DNA from: Bacillus cereus
GTDB taxonomy: Bacteria; Bacillota; Bacilli; Bacillales; Bacillaceae_G
Length of the DNA: 64,000 bases
Assembly: GCF_025917685.1 (NCBI RefSeq)
Contig: NZ_CP089518.1
Location: 993,001 to 1,057,000 of the forward strand
Direction of reading: 5' to 3'
A model generated the notes under the pieces. It was not told the origin of the DNA. It worked only from the letters and a program-made list of their open reading frames with translations, and made no database searches. This document shows, piece after piece, positions 43,485 to 51,615 of this stretch. Every line of letters begins with the position of its first letter. The stretch's first letter is position 1. The position numbers were made by a program, and so were the translations under genes.

Positions 43485-44915
43485 ATGGGAATGAGAATTG
43501 GGAACGATCTCTTTCATAAGCGTACTGAAACAGGCATTGGGGATCAATTTATGCGACAGGCTGTCAGGAAAGCGCAAGATGGTCTTAGAGTTAAGAAATT
43601 AAAAGCTACTGAGAGTCTTGGGAATTGGGAGGAATGGCGAGCTTTAGGAGAAGAAATTCGAAAGCATACATTAGAAAATCTTGATTATTATTTATATGAG
43701 CTAAGTGAAAATATCGAAAAAAACGGCGGTTTTGTTTATTTCGCAAAGACTGCAGAAGACGCAAGGGAATATGTAAAAGAGATTGTAAAAAAGAAAAATG
43801 CGAAAAAAATTGTGAAATCAAAATCGATGGTAACAGAAGAGATTAGTTTAAATGAAGCAATTGAAGAAGCTGGAGCGGAAGTGTTAGAAACAGATCTTGC
43901 TGAATTTATTCTACAAGTGAACGACCACGATCCTCCCTCGCATATTGTTGTTCCGTGTCTTCACAAGGATAAAGAACACATTTGTGAAATATTTAAAACA
44001 AAGTTAAATTACACTGGAACATCTGATCCTACGGAAATGGCGAGGTTTGTAAGATCATATTTACGGGATGATTTTTTTGCAGCGGATATAGGAGTGACTG
44101 GATGTAACTTTGCTGTTGCAGAGTCTGGATCAATTTCTATCGTAGCAAACGAAGGAAATGCAAGACTTACTACGACACTTCCGAAAACGCTGATTACAGT
44201 TATGGGGATGGAACGTATTGTTCCGACATGGGAAGAGCTTGATGTTTTAGTAACACTCCTATGCCGAAGTTCTGTAGGACAAAAGTTAACAAGTTATATT
44301 ACAGGATTAACTGAGCCTGGCGGGACAGATGGACCTGAGGAATTTCATTTAGTCATTGTTGATAACGGTCGTTCCGATATTGTAGGAACAGAATTCCAAA
44401 GTGTTCTTCAGTGTATTCGTTGCGCGGCATGTATTAATGTGTGTCCTGTATACAGGCATATTGGTGGACATGCATACGGCTCTATTTATCCAGGGCCAAT
44501 TGGAGCTGTGTTAACACCACTTTTAGGGGGATATGATGAATATAAGGATTTACCTTATGCATCTAGCCTTTGTGGTGCTTGTACAGAAGCGTGTCCAGTG
44601 AAAATCCCGTTACACGACTTATTAATTAAACATCGCAGCCGCATTGTAGAAGAAAAACAATCACCCGTAGCTTGGAACGTGGCTATGAAAGGTTTTGAAA
44701 AAGCGGTGAAGAGTCCTAGACTATTTTCTTTTGCTGCGAAGAGTGCTCCGTATGCATTAAAACCTCTTGCAAAAGGCGATAAGATCGAGCGTGGTATTGG
44801 GCCGTTAAAAGCGTGGACGGAAGCGAGAGATTTTCCAGTTCCGAAAAAACAACCATTCCGAGAGTGGTTTGAAAAACGCGTAAAGGAGAACGATGATGGC
44901 CATCCAAAATCGTGA
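43485..44915 (+). CDS. lutB: Lactate utilization iron-sulfur protein LutB
   Basis: A 476-residue protein. The N-terminal LUD domain ([40 protein letters not shown]) is followed by two 4Fe-4S motifs, [19 protein letters not shown] and [18 protein letters not shown]. It passes electrons from lactate oxidation to the respiratory chain. AGGGGGATATAG precedes the ATG. The end overlaps lutC. The B. cereus group has more than one lut set; this one's relation to the lutR-controlled set is not visible. Confidence 0.92.
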   Translation: MGMRIGNDLFHKRTETGIGDQFMRQAVRKAQDGLRVKKLKATESLGNWEEWRALGEEIRKHTLENLDYYLYELSENIEKNGGFVYFAKTAEDAREYVKEIVKKKNAKKIVKSKSMVTEEISLNEAIEEAGAEVLETDLAEFILQVNDHDPPSHIVVPCLHKDKEHICEIFKTKLNYTGTSDPTEMARFVRSYLRDDFFAADIGVTGCNFAVAESGSISIVANEGNARLTTTLPKTLITVMGMERIVPTWEELDVLVTLLCRSSVGQKLTSYITGLTEPGGTDGPEEFHLVIVDNGRSDIVGTEFQSVLQCIRCAACINVCPVYRHIGGHAYGSIYPGPIGAVLTPLLGGYDEYKDLPYASSLCGACTEACPVKIPLHDLLIKHRSRIVEEKQSPVAWNVAMKGFEKAVKSPRLFSFAAKSAPYALKPLAKGDKIERGIGPLKAWTEARDFPVPKKQPFREWFEKRVKENDDGHPKS

Positions 44916-45597
44916 GGAGTTTTTATTCCAATTATCAGAAAAGCTTGGTAGAAATCGTCCAGAAACAGTGGAAAAACCGAAATGGTCTGTTTCACCGCAG
45001 TGGAATGTTTTTGACGGACTTTCGCAAGACGAACTTGTATCAAAGTTAATAGAGCACTGCGAAGTGATTCATACAGAGGTGAAGCGAACAACAAAGGAAA
45101 ATCTTGTTGAAACATTGGGGTCTTTTATAACAGATTGGAATATTAAATCTGTTATGTATGCGAATGATGAGCGCTTTAATGAGTATGGTCTTGCTCCATT
45201 TTTCAAAAATGAAGGTACAACACATTTTCGCGCATGGGGATTAGATCATAAAGAAGAGGACATAAAATTTGCGAAAGCTGCTGACCTTGGTATTACGTTC
45301 AGTGATATGACTCTGGCGGAATCAGGAACCGTTGTGCTATTTAATGATGGGTTAAAAGGAAGACATGTTAGTTTGCTTCCAGAGTCATATATTGCAATCG
45401 TTCCTAAAAGTACGATCGTACCAAGATTAACCCAAGCTACAAAACTGATTCATGATCAAAGTAAAGCGGGAGAAAACCTGCCGGCTTGTGTGAATTTCGT
45501 TTCTGGTCCGTCAAATAGCGCAGATATTGAAATGAACCTTGTCGTAGGTGTACATGGTCCAATTAGAACAGCGTATATTATTGTGGATGATCAATAA
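44893..45597 (+). CDS. lutC: Lactate utilization protein LutC
   Basis: A 234-residue LUD-domain protein (DUF162), with the family blocks [20 protein letters not shown] and [20 protein letters not shown]. It is the third subunit needed for lactate oxidation. AAAGGAG lies inside lutB before two adjacent ATGs; the second (44896) has the better 8-nt spacing. It overlaps lutB by 23 nt. Confidence 0.9.
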   Translation: MMAIQNREEFLFQLSEKLGRNRPETVEKPKWSVSPQWNVFDGLSQDELVSKLIEHCEVIHTEVKRTTKENLVETLGSFITDWNIKSVMYANDERFNEYGLAPFFKNEGTTHFRAWGLDHKEEDIKFAKAADLGITFSDMTLAESGTVVLFNDGLKGRHVSLLPESYIAIVPKSTIVPRLTQATKLIHDQSKAGENLPACVNFVSGPSNSADIEMNLVVGVHGPIRTAYIIVDDQ

Positions 45598-45627
45598 TGA
45601 AACACACATGATGTATAAGAATGCTGA

Positions 45628-45673
45628 AAATAGAAAGCACTGGCCGTTAATATAGCCAGTGCTTTCTATTTTG
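45628..45673. terminator. Bidirectional terminator between lutC and the YjcZ-like gene
   Basis: AAATAGAAAGCACTGGC pairs perfectly with GCCAGTGCTTTCTATTT around CGTTAATATA. Confidence 0.85.
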
Positions 45674-45692
45674 CGAACATTACTGGTGAAAG

Positions 45693-45845
45693 TTAAAGAC
45701 CAAGTCCACTATAGCTGACTCCAGCTACGATTAATATGATAAAGAGCACAATGAGTAATATGTAGCCGCTACTAACGCTCTTGCCATCTTGTCCAGCTTC
45801 ACCGCCGCCAGTGCCACCACTACCGCCTTTACCGCCAAGTCCCAT
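45693..45845 (-). CDS. YjcZ-family sporulation peptide, glycine-rich form
   Basis: A 50-residue peptide. A glycine-rich N-terminal part (MGLGGKGGSGGTGGGEAGQD) leads into a hydrophobic helix GYILLIVLFIILIVAGVSYS. The helix is the signature of YjcZ-family sporulation proteins. TAAGGAGGATGTTCAT precedes the ATG on the minus strand. The same helix type is at 32078-32149. It is too short for many gene finders. Confidence 0.75.
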   Translation of the reverse strand: MGLGGKGGSGGTGGGEAGQDGKSVSSGYILLIVLFIILIVAGVSYSGLGL

Positions 45846-45931
45846 ATGAACATCCTCCTTATTGTTATATGTTGCTTTTACTTTATGTTTTCTGCATTTA
45901 CCAATAAATCCCTTCTGGAGCGCTAACTAAC

Positions 45932-45978
45932 TTGCAAATCATTTCGTTTCATTTTATAATTTATTTACCGACCGGTAA
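45932..45978 (+). promoter_or_regulatory. Promoter and palindromic operator of the tetR gene
   Basis: TTGCAA and TATAAT (45955-45960) are 17 nt apart. The inverted repeat TTACCGACCGGTAA (45965-45978) starts 5 nt after the -10 box and covers the likely transcription start. This arrangement suggests the TetR protein represses its own operon. Confidence 0.7.
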
Positions 45979-46000
45979 GTAAAAGTAAGTGAGGTACAGT

Positions 46001-46582
46001 ATGACAAAAAATTTACAAACATCGCAAAACATTGTAGAGGCATCATTTAAACTCATGGCAGAGCACGGTATTGAGAAGATGAGTCTTTCCATGATTGCGA
46101 AAGAAGTAGGCATATCAAAGCCAGCTATTTATTATCATTTTTCGTCTAAAGAAGCGTTAGTAGATTTTTTATTTGAAGAGATTTTTTCTGAATATCATTT
46201 CGTAAATTACTTCGATAAAGAACAATATACGAAAGAAAATTTTGCAGAAAAGTTAATCGCAGATGGTTTACAAATGTTGTCTGAGTATAAAGGCCAAGAA
46301 GGTATATTACGCGTTATAAATGAATTCATCGTAACTGCGACGCGAAATGAAAAGTATCAGAAACGTTTATTTGAAATACAAGAAGATTTCTTAAATGGAT
46401 TCCATGATTTATTGAAGCAAGGTGTGGAACTTGGTGTTGTGTCAGAACATGGAACAGAAGAAAACGCGCATACGTTAGCGCTTGTTATTGATAACATGAG
46501 TAATTACATATTAATAGGATTCGATTTAAAGTATAAAGAAATTTGGATTCGAAATGTGAAAAACGTAATGAAGGGGGAATAA
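46001..46582 (+). CDS. TetR-family transcriptional regulator
   Basis: A 193-residue regulator. The N-terminal helix-turn-helix (VEASFKLMAEHGIEKMSLSM, IAKEVGISKPAIYYHFSSKE) is followed by an all-helical ligand-binding part. The ATG at 46001 follows GAGGT; the upstream GTG at 45989 overlaps that site. It probably controls its own operon with the next small membrane gene and perhaps the PH-domain genes. Confidence 0.88.
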   Translation: MTKNLQTSQNIVEASFKLMAEHGIEKMSLSMIAKEVGISKPAIYYHFSSKEALVDFLFEEIFSEYHFVNYFDKEQYTKENFAEKLIADGLQMLSEYKGQEGILRVINEFIVTATRNEKYQKRLFEIQEDFLNGFHDLLKQGVELGVVSEHGTEENAHTLALVIDNMSNYILIGFDLKYKEIWIRNVKNVMKGE

Positions 46583-46584
46583 GG

Positions 46585-46764
46585 ATGAAAATGCAAAAAA
46601 ACTGGTGGCTCGGGTTTCTTGGATTTATTGGGGTTTATAAAATACCAGGTATGATAGAAGCTTTTCAAGCGGATAAAGGTTGGTTTGCATTAATCGGTTT
46701 CGTTTGGCTACTTTGGTTCGGATATTTTATTCCTGAGAAAAAGGATAAAGAAGAAGGAAAATAA
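46585..46764 (+). CDS. Small two-helix membrane protein
   Basis: A 59-residue protein with aromatic-rich helices (NWWLGFLGFIGVYKIPGM; WFALIGFVWLLWFGYFIP) and a charged tail. It starts 3 nt after the tetR stop, behind AAGGGGGAATAAGG, so it is translationally linked to the regulator and a likely target of it. I do not recognise a named family. Confidence 0.7.
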   Translation: MKMQKNWWLGFLGFIGVYKIPGMIEAFQADKGWFALIGFVWLLWFGYFIPEKKDKEEGK

Positions 46765-46847
46765 TAAAATATCAATTTTATGTAAAGTTATGTAAAATAT
46801 AGGGTATAAGCATTCGTATATTAGATTACTAGATTTGGAGTGGTTAC

Positions 46848-47324
46848 ATGGATCCATTGAAAAATGAAATTCACCCTGACATGGTCAAGGTGTGGAAAAC
46901 GCGTTCCTTAATTGAGCTAGGAATCAGTATTATAGTCATTTTGGCATATCTTTTCTTTATGATTAAGTTTAATTGGTGGGCTTGGATTTTTTATGTGCTC
47001 ATCGGATTAACAATTGTATATACGCCGTTTGATTACTTTACGTTTCCAAAATTGCGGCAACGTTATTACAGCTACCAACTAAATGAAGAAGAACTTGAAA
47101 TTCAGCACGGTCTTTTCGTTGTAAAACGTGTATTAGTACCGATGATTCGTGTCCAACACGTAACGATTGAACAAGGGCCAATTATGAGAAAACATGGATT
47201 AGCAGAACTACATATTTCAACAGCAGCAACTTCGCATAGCATTCCAGGTTTAACGATGTATGAAGCAGAAATGCTGAAAACGAGAATCGCAGAATTAGCG
47301 AAAGTGAGTGATGAGGATGTATAA
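46848..47324 (+). CDS. PH domain-containing membrane protein (YdbS-like), copy 1
   Basis: A 158-residue protein with two membrane helices (LGISIIVILAYLFFMI; WAWIFYVLIGLTIVYTPF) followed by a bacterial PH (bPH2, DUF304) domain (YSYQLNEEELEIQHGLFVVK; MIRVQHVTIEQGPIMRKHGL). Its B. subtilis relative is YdbS, encoded with YdbT. A near-identical gene is at 55403-55879. It overlaps the next gene by 17 nt. TTGGAGTGG precedes the ATG. Confidence 0.85.
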   Translation: MDPLKNEIHPDMVKVWKTRSLIELGISIIVILAYLFFMIKFNWWAWIFYVLIGLTIVYTPFDYFTFPKLRQRYYSYQLNEEELEIQHGLFVVKRVLVPMIRVQHVTIEQGPIMRKHGLAELHISTAATSHSIPGLTMYEAEMLKTRIAELAKVSDEDV

Positions 47325-48756
47325 GAGACAGCATCCAATCACGATGTTATTAGAATTAAAAATAACAGACTTTATACCATTACTTATTTTCATGTTTAGT
47401 TTAAACGGAAAGTTTCCATTTTGGTATTTAATTCCGGCTGGATTCGGTTTACTCACTATTTTTTCAGCATTTGAAAAATGGTATTACACAACATATTGGG
47501 TTGAAAATAACGTATTACATGTGAAACAAGGACTCTTTGTGAAGAAGGAGAGTTACTTAAATAAAGAACGTGTTCAAACGATTAATACAAGTTCAAACAT
47601 TTTATATCAAATGCTTGGTTTAAAGAAAATTCAAATCGAAACAGCTGGTGGAGGCGATGATGCAGAAGTAAGCCTAGCTGGTATTACGGAAGATGAGGCG
47701 AAGAAGCTTATCTCCTTACTAAATGAGCCGACTCCAGAAGTGAAAGTAGAAAAAACATCAGAAGAAGTAGTAGAAAAAGAAGTTATGGCGGAGGAAAAGC
47801 AAGCGACAGAGTACAAATTAACTTTGAAAGAAATTTTATTAGCATCTGTTACATCTGGTCAGTTTGGACTATTATTCTCATTAATCTTTTTCGTGTATCA
47901 CCAAGTAGATGAGTACATTCCGAAATGGATCAAAAAGAGCGTAGAGTCGTATGTAATGGATCATGATATATACGGCTGGATTTACATGGTAGCTATTTTA
48001 CTTGTTGTTTCTTGGATTATATCCACAATTGGTTATGCGTTAAAACATGGCAACTTCACAGTAAATCGAAAAAACGATGAAGTGCGTATTTCTCAAGGAT
48101 TACTTGAAAGGAAAGAACTTGTACTAAAGTTACACCGCATTCAAGGGATTACGATAAAAGAAGGTATTTTCCGTCAGATGTTCGGTTATTGTGCTGTGCA
48201 AGTCGAAGTTATTCAAAGTAAGGGATTGGGAGAAGAGAAAGACAAAGTTACGCTGCATCCGATTATTCGAAAAGATCGTGTGCAAGAGTTACTCGCTCAT
48301 TTACAATTGCCATATGAACTGAATACAAACATTATTGCATTACCAAAAGCAGCCTTGCGCCGTTATTTAATTGATAGTTTCATTTTCTTTGCAATGCTAG
48401 CAATCCCGCTTACGGGGATAAGCATATACTTTGAAAAGTATTTCATCATGTGGGCATTAATTCCGCTCGCAATCCTCACCTTTACACTTGGATACGCAAC
48501 ATTTAAAACAAATGGTTACAGTGTAAACGGAGAGCAAATTACGCTTGTATATCGTAGTCTCGGAAAATATACAGGGCTTGTCAGAAGAAGACACGTCCAA
48601 TCGATGGAAAAGACACAATCATATTTCCAGCGCCGCGCGGATTTATGTACGTATAAGTTCTCCAGTGCATCATCGAATTATAAAATAGAGCATACGAGAG
48701 TAGAAGATGCGAAGAGAATGCAGGATTGGTATAAGAAGAAATCAAGTGAGAAATAA
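47308..48756 (+). CDS. PH domain-containing membrane protein (YdbT-like), copy 1
   Basis: A 482-residue protein with several membrane helices and three bPH2 domains (NVLHVKQGLFVKKESYLNKE; DEVRISQGLLERKELVLKLH; a third near the C-terminus with YSVNGEQITLVYRSLGKYTG). YdbS/YdbT pairs have been linked to resistance to antimicrobial compounds in Bacillus. The start could be GTG 47308, ATG 47311 or ATG 47317. The acidic insert around residues 148-170 (PTPEVKVEKTSEEVVEKEVM) is longer than in copy 2. Confidence 0.85.
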   Translation: MMRMYKRQHPITMLLELKITDFIPLLIFMFSLNGKFPFWYLIPAGFGLLTIFSAFEKWYYTTYWVENNVLHVKQGLFVKKESYLNKERVQTINTSSNILYQMLGLKKIQIETAGGGDDAEVSLAGITEDEAKKLISLLNEPTPEVKVEKTSEEVVEKEVMAEEKQATEYKLTLKEILLASVTSGQFGLLFSLIFFVYHQVDEYIPKWIKKSVESYVMDHDIYGWIYMVAILLVVSWIISTIGYALKHGNFTVNRKNDEVRISQGLLERKELVLKLHRIQGITIKEGIFRQMFGYCAVQVEVIQSKGLGEEKDKVTLHPIIRKDRVQELLAHLQLPYELNTNIIALPKAALRRYLIDSFIFFAMLAIPLTGISIYFEKYFIMWALIPLAILTFTLGYATFKTNGYSVNGEQITLVYRSLGKYTGLVRRRHVQSMEKTQSYFQRRADLCTYKFSSASSNYKIEHTRVEDAKRMQDWYKKKSSEK

Positions 48757-48765
48757 CTTGAAAAA

Positions 48766-48798
48766 GCTTGCCTATTACGAAAGGCAGGCTTTTTTTGT
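48766..48798 (+). terminator. Terminator of the first PH-domain operon
   Basis: AAGCTTGCCT pairs with AGGCAGGCTT and is followed by TTTTTG. Confidence 0.8.
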
Positions 48799-48957
48799 TA
48801 TAGGAAAATGAGTGACTTAATCCATATATTAGTACAGCTACAGCGCACATATATCAATACATATCAAAAAAAGTAGTATACTTCTATTTCAGGAAAATCT
48901 GTGGAATTTTTGATATAAATGGTATACTGATATAGAAAAAGTATTAGGAGGCTATAT

Positions 48958-49611
48958 ATGATAAGTCAGTTAAAAAGAGAAGCACTTGATGCATTAAAAG
49001 GAAAATGGGGATTAGCGGTAGGGGCAACCTTATTACTTGGAATCCTTATTGGAGTTGTTGAACTTCTAACCACGGGTGTTTTCTCGATGTTTTGGGGCTG
49101 GAAAGAAGCAAGTGATTCGCTTACAGTAAGTATTATTGCAATGCTTGTTATCGGTCCATTAACAGTAGGTGCCTATTATCTCGTTTTACATGTAATCCGT
49201 AAGGATAATGCTGGTATTGGTCATTTATTTAGATGGTTTAGCGATGGAAGTAAGTTTATGAAGGCATTTTTAACATATTTACTAATGTATGTATACTTGA
49301 TTCTATGGACATTACTTCTTATTATTCCGGGAATTATTAAATCATTTTCTTATGCTATGACGTACTTTATTTTGAATGATCACCCAGAATACACAGCGAA
49401 TCAAGCAATTACTGAAAGTCGCCGTATGATGGATGGGCATAAAATGGATTACTTTTTACTATGCTTAAGCTTCATTGGCTGGTTCATTTTAAGTATTCTT
49501 ACTATAGGAATCGGTTTCTTATGGTTGGCACCTTATTTCTACGCGACATCAGCTGCATTTTATGAAGAGATTTCAAAAGAATATTATAAAAAAGAAGGCA
49601 CTACTTTCTAA
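48958..49611 (+). CDS. DUF975 family membrane protein
   Basis: A 217-residue protein of about five membrane helices. The opening MISQLKREALDALKGKWGLA and the later block YFILNDHPEYTANQAITESR with RMMDGHKMDYFLL are DUF975 hallmarks. TTAGGAGGC precedes the ATG. The function is unknown. It is monocistronic with its own terminator. Confidence 0.85.
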   Translation: MISQLKREALDALKGKWGLAVGATLLLGILIGVVELLTTGVFSMFWGWKEASDSLTVSIIAMLVIGPLTVGAYYLVLHVIRKDNAGIGHLFRWFSDGSKFMKAFLTYLLMYVYLILWTLLLIIPGIIKSFSYAMTYFILNDHPEYTANQAITESRRMMDGHKMDYFLLCLSFIGWFILSILTIGIGFLWLAPYFYATSAAFYEEISKEYYKKEGTTF

Positions 49612-49615
49612 TAAA

Positions 49616-49669
49616 ACACCTAAACCATCTATCCTAAAGAATATAGGGAGCAGATGGTTTAGGTGTTTT
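49616..49669. terminator. Terminator after the DUF975 gene
   Basis: AACACCTAAACCATCT pairs with AGATGGTTTAGGTGTT. A second small hairpin (CCCTCTATA / TATAGAGGG, 49684-49708) with a T run follows and may act as a back-up. Confidence 0.8.
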
Positions 49670-49779
49670 ATATAGAAATTCTTCCCTCTATATTTTATTA
49701 TAGAGGGTTATTTTTTTATATGAAAATGATAGGAAATCATGAATAATATAGGTAAAGAAAAAAAGCGAGGTGAATGAGA

Positions 49780-50241
49780 TTGAGCAAATTTTTAATTCCG
49801 TATTCATTTTCTATATTAAGTTTCTTTATTTCAGCAACGGCACTTGATTTATATGATAGGATGGGAAAAAATGATGAGATGACTTCGCCGAACATACTGG
49901 GAAAGGTAATTCAATCTACTTCGCAAATGGGAGTCCTTACATTGTATTTCGGAGTACCTATTATTTTAGGTGGATGTCTTCTTGGAGAGTTATTATTTAG
50001 AGGTATCATTTTACGATTTAAATTAAGCTATATTATATCTTTATTATTATATCTACTTTTAGCTTTTAGTATTGTTTTTATCTTTTTGTCTGTAATGGTA
50101 GGAGTTCCAGCTGCATATGAAGAAGTTCGTACTCTTGAAATGATGTATTTCATAGGGATAACTATGATTTGCGCTGTTACATTCTTTGTGGGCCGGAATA
50201 TATTGGAGAAAAAACAAGTTAATAATGGAGTGATAAAATGA
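49780..50241 (+). CDS. Four-helix membrane protein
   Basis: About 153 residues with four membrane helices (LIPYSFSILSFFISATAL; VLTLYFGVPIILGGCLLG; YIISLLLYLLLAFSIVFIF; MYFIGITMICAVTFFVG). GGCLLGELLFRGI resembles IGCLLGEFCYRKI of the protein at 50734-51117, so the two may be distant paralogues. TTG 49780 lies 7 nt after AGGTGA; the ATG at 49774 is too close. Its stop overlaps the ATG of the broken CPCC gene (ATGA), so they once formed an operon. Confidence 0.65.
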   Translation: MSKFLIPYSFSILSFFISATALDLYDRMGKNDEMTSPNILGKVIQSTSQMGVLTLYFGVPIILGGCLLGELLFRGIILRFKLSYIISLLLYLLLAFSIVFIFLSVMVGVPAAYEEVRTLEMMYFIGITMICAVTFFVGRNILEKKQVNNGVIK

Positions 50242-50660
50242 AATATACATGTCCATGTTGCGGATATAAAGTGAAACTTTAATCAGTGGGGATTTTGTTC
50301 ATTCCCCACTGATTATTAGTTGAACCAATCGGGCGTTTACGGGCAGTTAATTTCCCACCTAACACCTTTCTTTGCTCTAGCCGAATTTTGAGGAGGGAGT
50401 TTTACTGCCCGTTAATGCGGGGTAGAACATTAGAAGAAGAGCCACCAGGTACATATGAAATTTGTAATATATGTTATTGGGAAGATGATGAAGTTCAATT
50501 TAACGATCCTGACTTTGAAGGCGGGGCAAATGAAGCTTCGCTAAGACAAGCACAGAAAAATTTCATTGCATTTGGTGCTTGCGAGGAATGTTTTGTGAAA
50601 TCAGTTAGAAAGCCGACTAGTGAAGATGTGAAGGATGCTAGTTGGAAGCAAATTTGTTGA
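50238..50660 (+). pseudogene. Cysteine-rich CPCC-family gene interrupted by a 156-bp repeat
   Basis: The gene starts MKYTCPCCGYK at ATG 50238, then enters a repeat element and stops at TAA 50280. The frame resumes after the element as TLEEEPPGTYEICNICYWED and runs through QFNDPDFEGGANEASLRQAQ to its end. Joining 50270 to 50427 restores a continuous CPCC (PF14206-type) protein of ~88 residues. The element breaks the gene between the CPCC motif and the TLEEEPPG block. A new start at ATG 50415 inside the element, behind GAGGAGGGAG, could still give a shortened product without CPCC. Confidence 0.85.
50271..50426 (+). mobile_element. bcr1-like repeat element, 156 bp
   Basis: The inserted segment starts GTGAAACTTTAATCAGTGGG, contains the inverted pair TCAGTGGGGA / TCCCCACTGA and a second pairing CGGGCGTTTACGGGCAG / CTGCCCGTTAATGCGG near its end, and has no ORF of its own. 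Its length, its insertion into a gene and the ATAAA (TTTAT on the other strand) at its left edge fit the published description of bcr1, a ~155-bp mobile repeat specific to the B. cereus group. The right flank (GTAGA) is degenerate. A partial copy lies at 504-600. Confidence 0.75.
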
Positions 50661-50673
50661 GTAGTTTTAAATA

Positions 50674-50718
50674 AAAATGTTATTACTCCATTTAACAAGA
50701 GTAATAACATTTTTTTAT
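50674..50718. terminator. Bidirectional terminator
   Basis: AAATGTTATTACTC pairs with GAGTAATAACATTT, followed by TTTT, between the CPCC gene and the convergent membrane gene. Confidence 0.8.
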
Positions 50719-50733
50719 GTAGTGACGAAAGAA

Positions 50734-51117
50734 TTAACGCCGTCTTATAAGGTAAAATAATAAAGATGATAACGTAATAGGAAGGCCGGTTTCTAAAAAG
50801 GCTTCTAAATTAAAGGATAGAAAATTTCTGTCGTTAAACCACGTAAAAAATAAATAATTGTAGGAAATACCTAACAGTATAAATGCAGGAATTCCAATTT
50901 TTAATTCGTGACATCTTTTTATTTTTCTATAACAAAATTCACCTAATAAACAACCGATAAGAACGGGAATACTTCCAAGAATAATATACATAATGATCGA
51001 AACCCAAATCGGTCCCCATGAATCAGCGTAATTGGGAACTAGTGTATACTGCAAAACATTCATAACAATAGAGGAAACTAGTAAGCATGCTATATAGCTA
51101 ACAGTAAATTTCTTCAA
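50734..51117 (-). CDS. Four-helix membrane protein
   Basis: A 127-residue protein with four hydrophobic helices (VSYIACLLVSSIVMNVL; WVSIIMYIILGSIPVLIGCLLG; IGIPAFILLGISYNYLFF; GLPITLSSLLFYLI). The start is TTG behind GGGGGAT on the minus strand. It shares the motif GCLLGE with the protein at 49780-50241. Function unknown. Confidence 0.65.
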   Translation of the reverse strand: MKKFTVSYIACLLVSSIVMNVLQYTLVPNYADSWGPIWVSIIMYIILGSIPVLIGCLLGEFCYRKIKRCHELKIGIPAFILLGISYNYLFFTWFNDRNFLSFNLEAFLETGLPITLSSLLFYLIRRR

Positions 51118-51156
51118 TATAATCCCCCGCGCCTATGTAAAATAGTATAAAAAAGA

Positions 51157-51240
51157 CATTTAGCAATAGAACTAGATGCAAATAAAAATCTTCCCATTTC
51201 CTGTATGTGATTATATCAAAAAAATTATAAAAAATTAGCA
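51157..51240 (+). repeat. Dispersed intergenic repeat with ATTATATCAAAAAAATTATA core, copy 1
   Basis: TAGCAATAGAACTAGATGCA, AATAAAAA, TTCCC and ATTATATCAAAAAAATTATA are in the same order as at 54839-54953. In this copy the inner hairpin is decayed. Confidence 0.6.
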
Positions 51241-51380
51241 GTTATATGGCATTATTTTAGGTCTACTTTAATTAGTAGACTTTTTTTGTTGCAAAAAACC
51301 CCCGTAATAGTTTTTAAGAAAAAGTTAAGGAACGAAAGTCATAATAGGCTTATCAAAAAAATATACGAGGTGGAATGAAA

Positions 51381-51599
51381 ATGGAACAAACGAAACAAAA
51401 GTTAATACAAATTTTACTCATAGTAAATTTTGGGATCAGTACGTGTGCAGCTATCGGAGTAGGATATGTAGCTTATAAACAAAGTAAAAGCCCTGATTTT
51501 TCAGAGATGGGCTCGAGAGGGCAGGGTAGGATGTTCCCGGGTAATGGTAATGGTCAATTCCAGCCGAATCAAGAGCAATCGGGACAAACTGAGCAATAG
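51381..51599 (+). CDS. Small membrane protein of the efflux operon
   Basis: About 72 residues. One membrane helix (LIQILLIVNFGISTCAAIGVGYVAY, in two parts) is followed by a glycine/glutamine-rich tail (GSRGQGRMFPGNGNGQFQ). The tail resembles the glycine-rich C-terminus of the adaptor encoded next. ATG 51381 lies 7 nt after GAGGTGG. It starts 17 nt before the adaptor gene and is probably part of the same transporter. Confidence 0.65.
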   Translation: MEQTKQKLIQILLIVNFGISTCAAIGVGYVAYKQSKSPDFSEMGSRGQGRMFPGNGNGQFQPNQEQSGQTEQ

Positions 51600-51615
51600 G
51601 AAGGAGAATAGAAAT

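Noticed and set aside
44555..45115. 186-aa minus-strand ORF opposite lutB/lutC
   Set aside because: Shadow frame of two well-supported overlapping genes.
50415..50660. Intact independent gene downstream of the bcr1-like element
   Set aside because: The product lacks the CPCC motif and begins inside the repeat; treated as part of the broken gene unless translation is shown.
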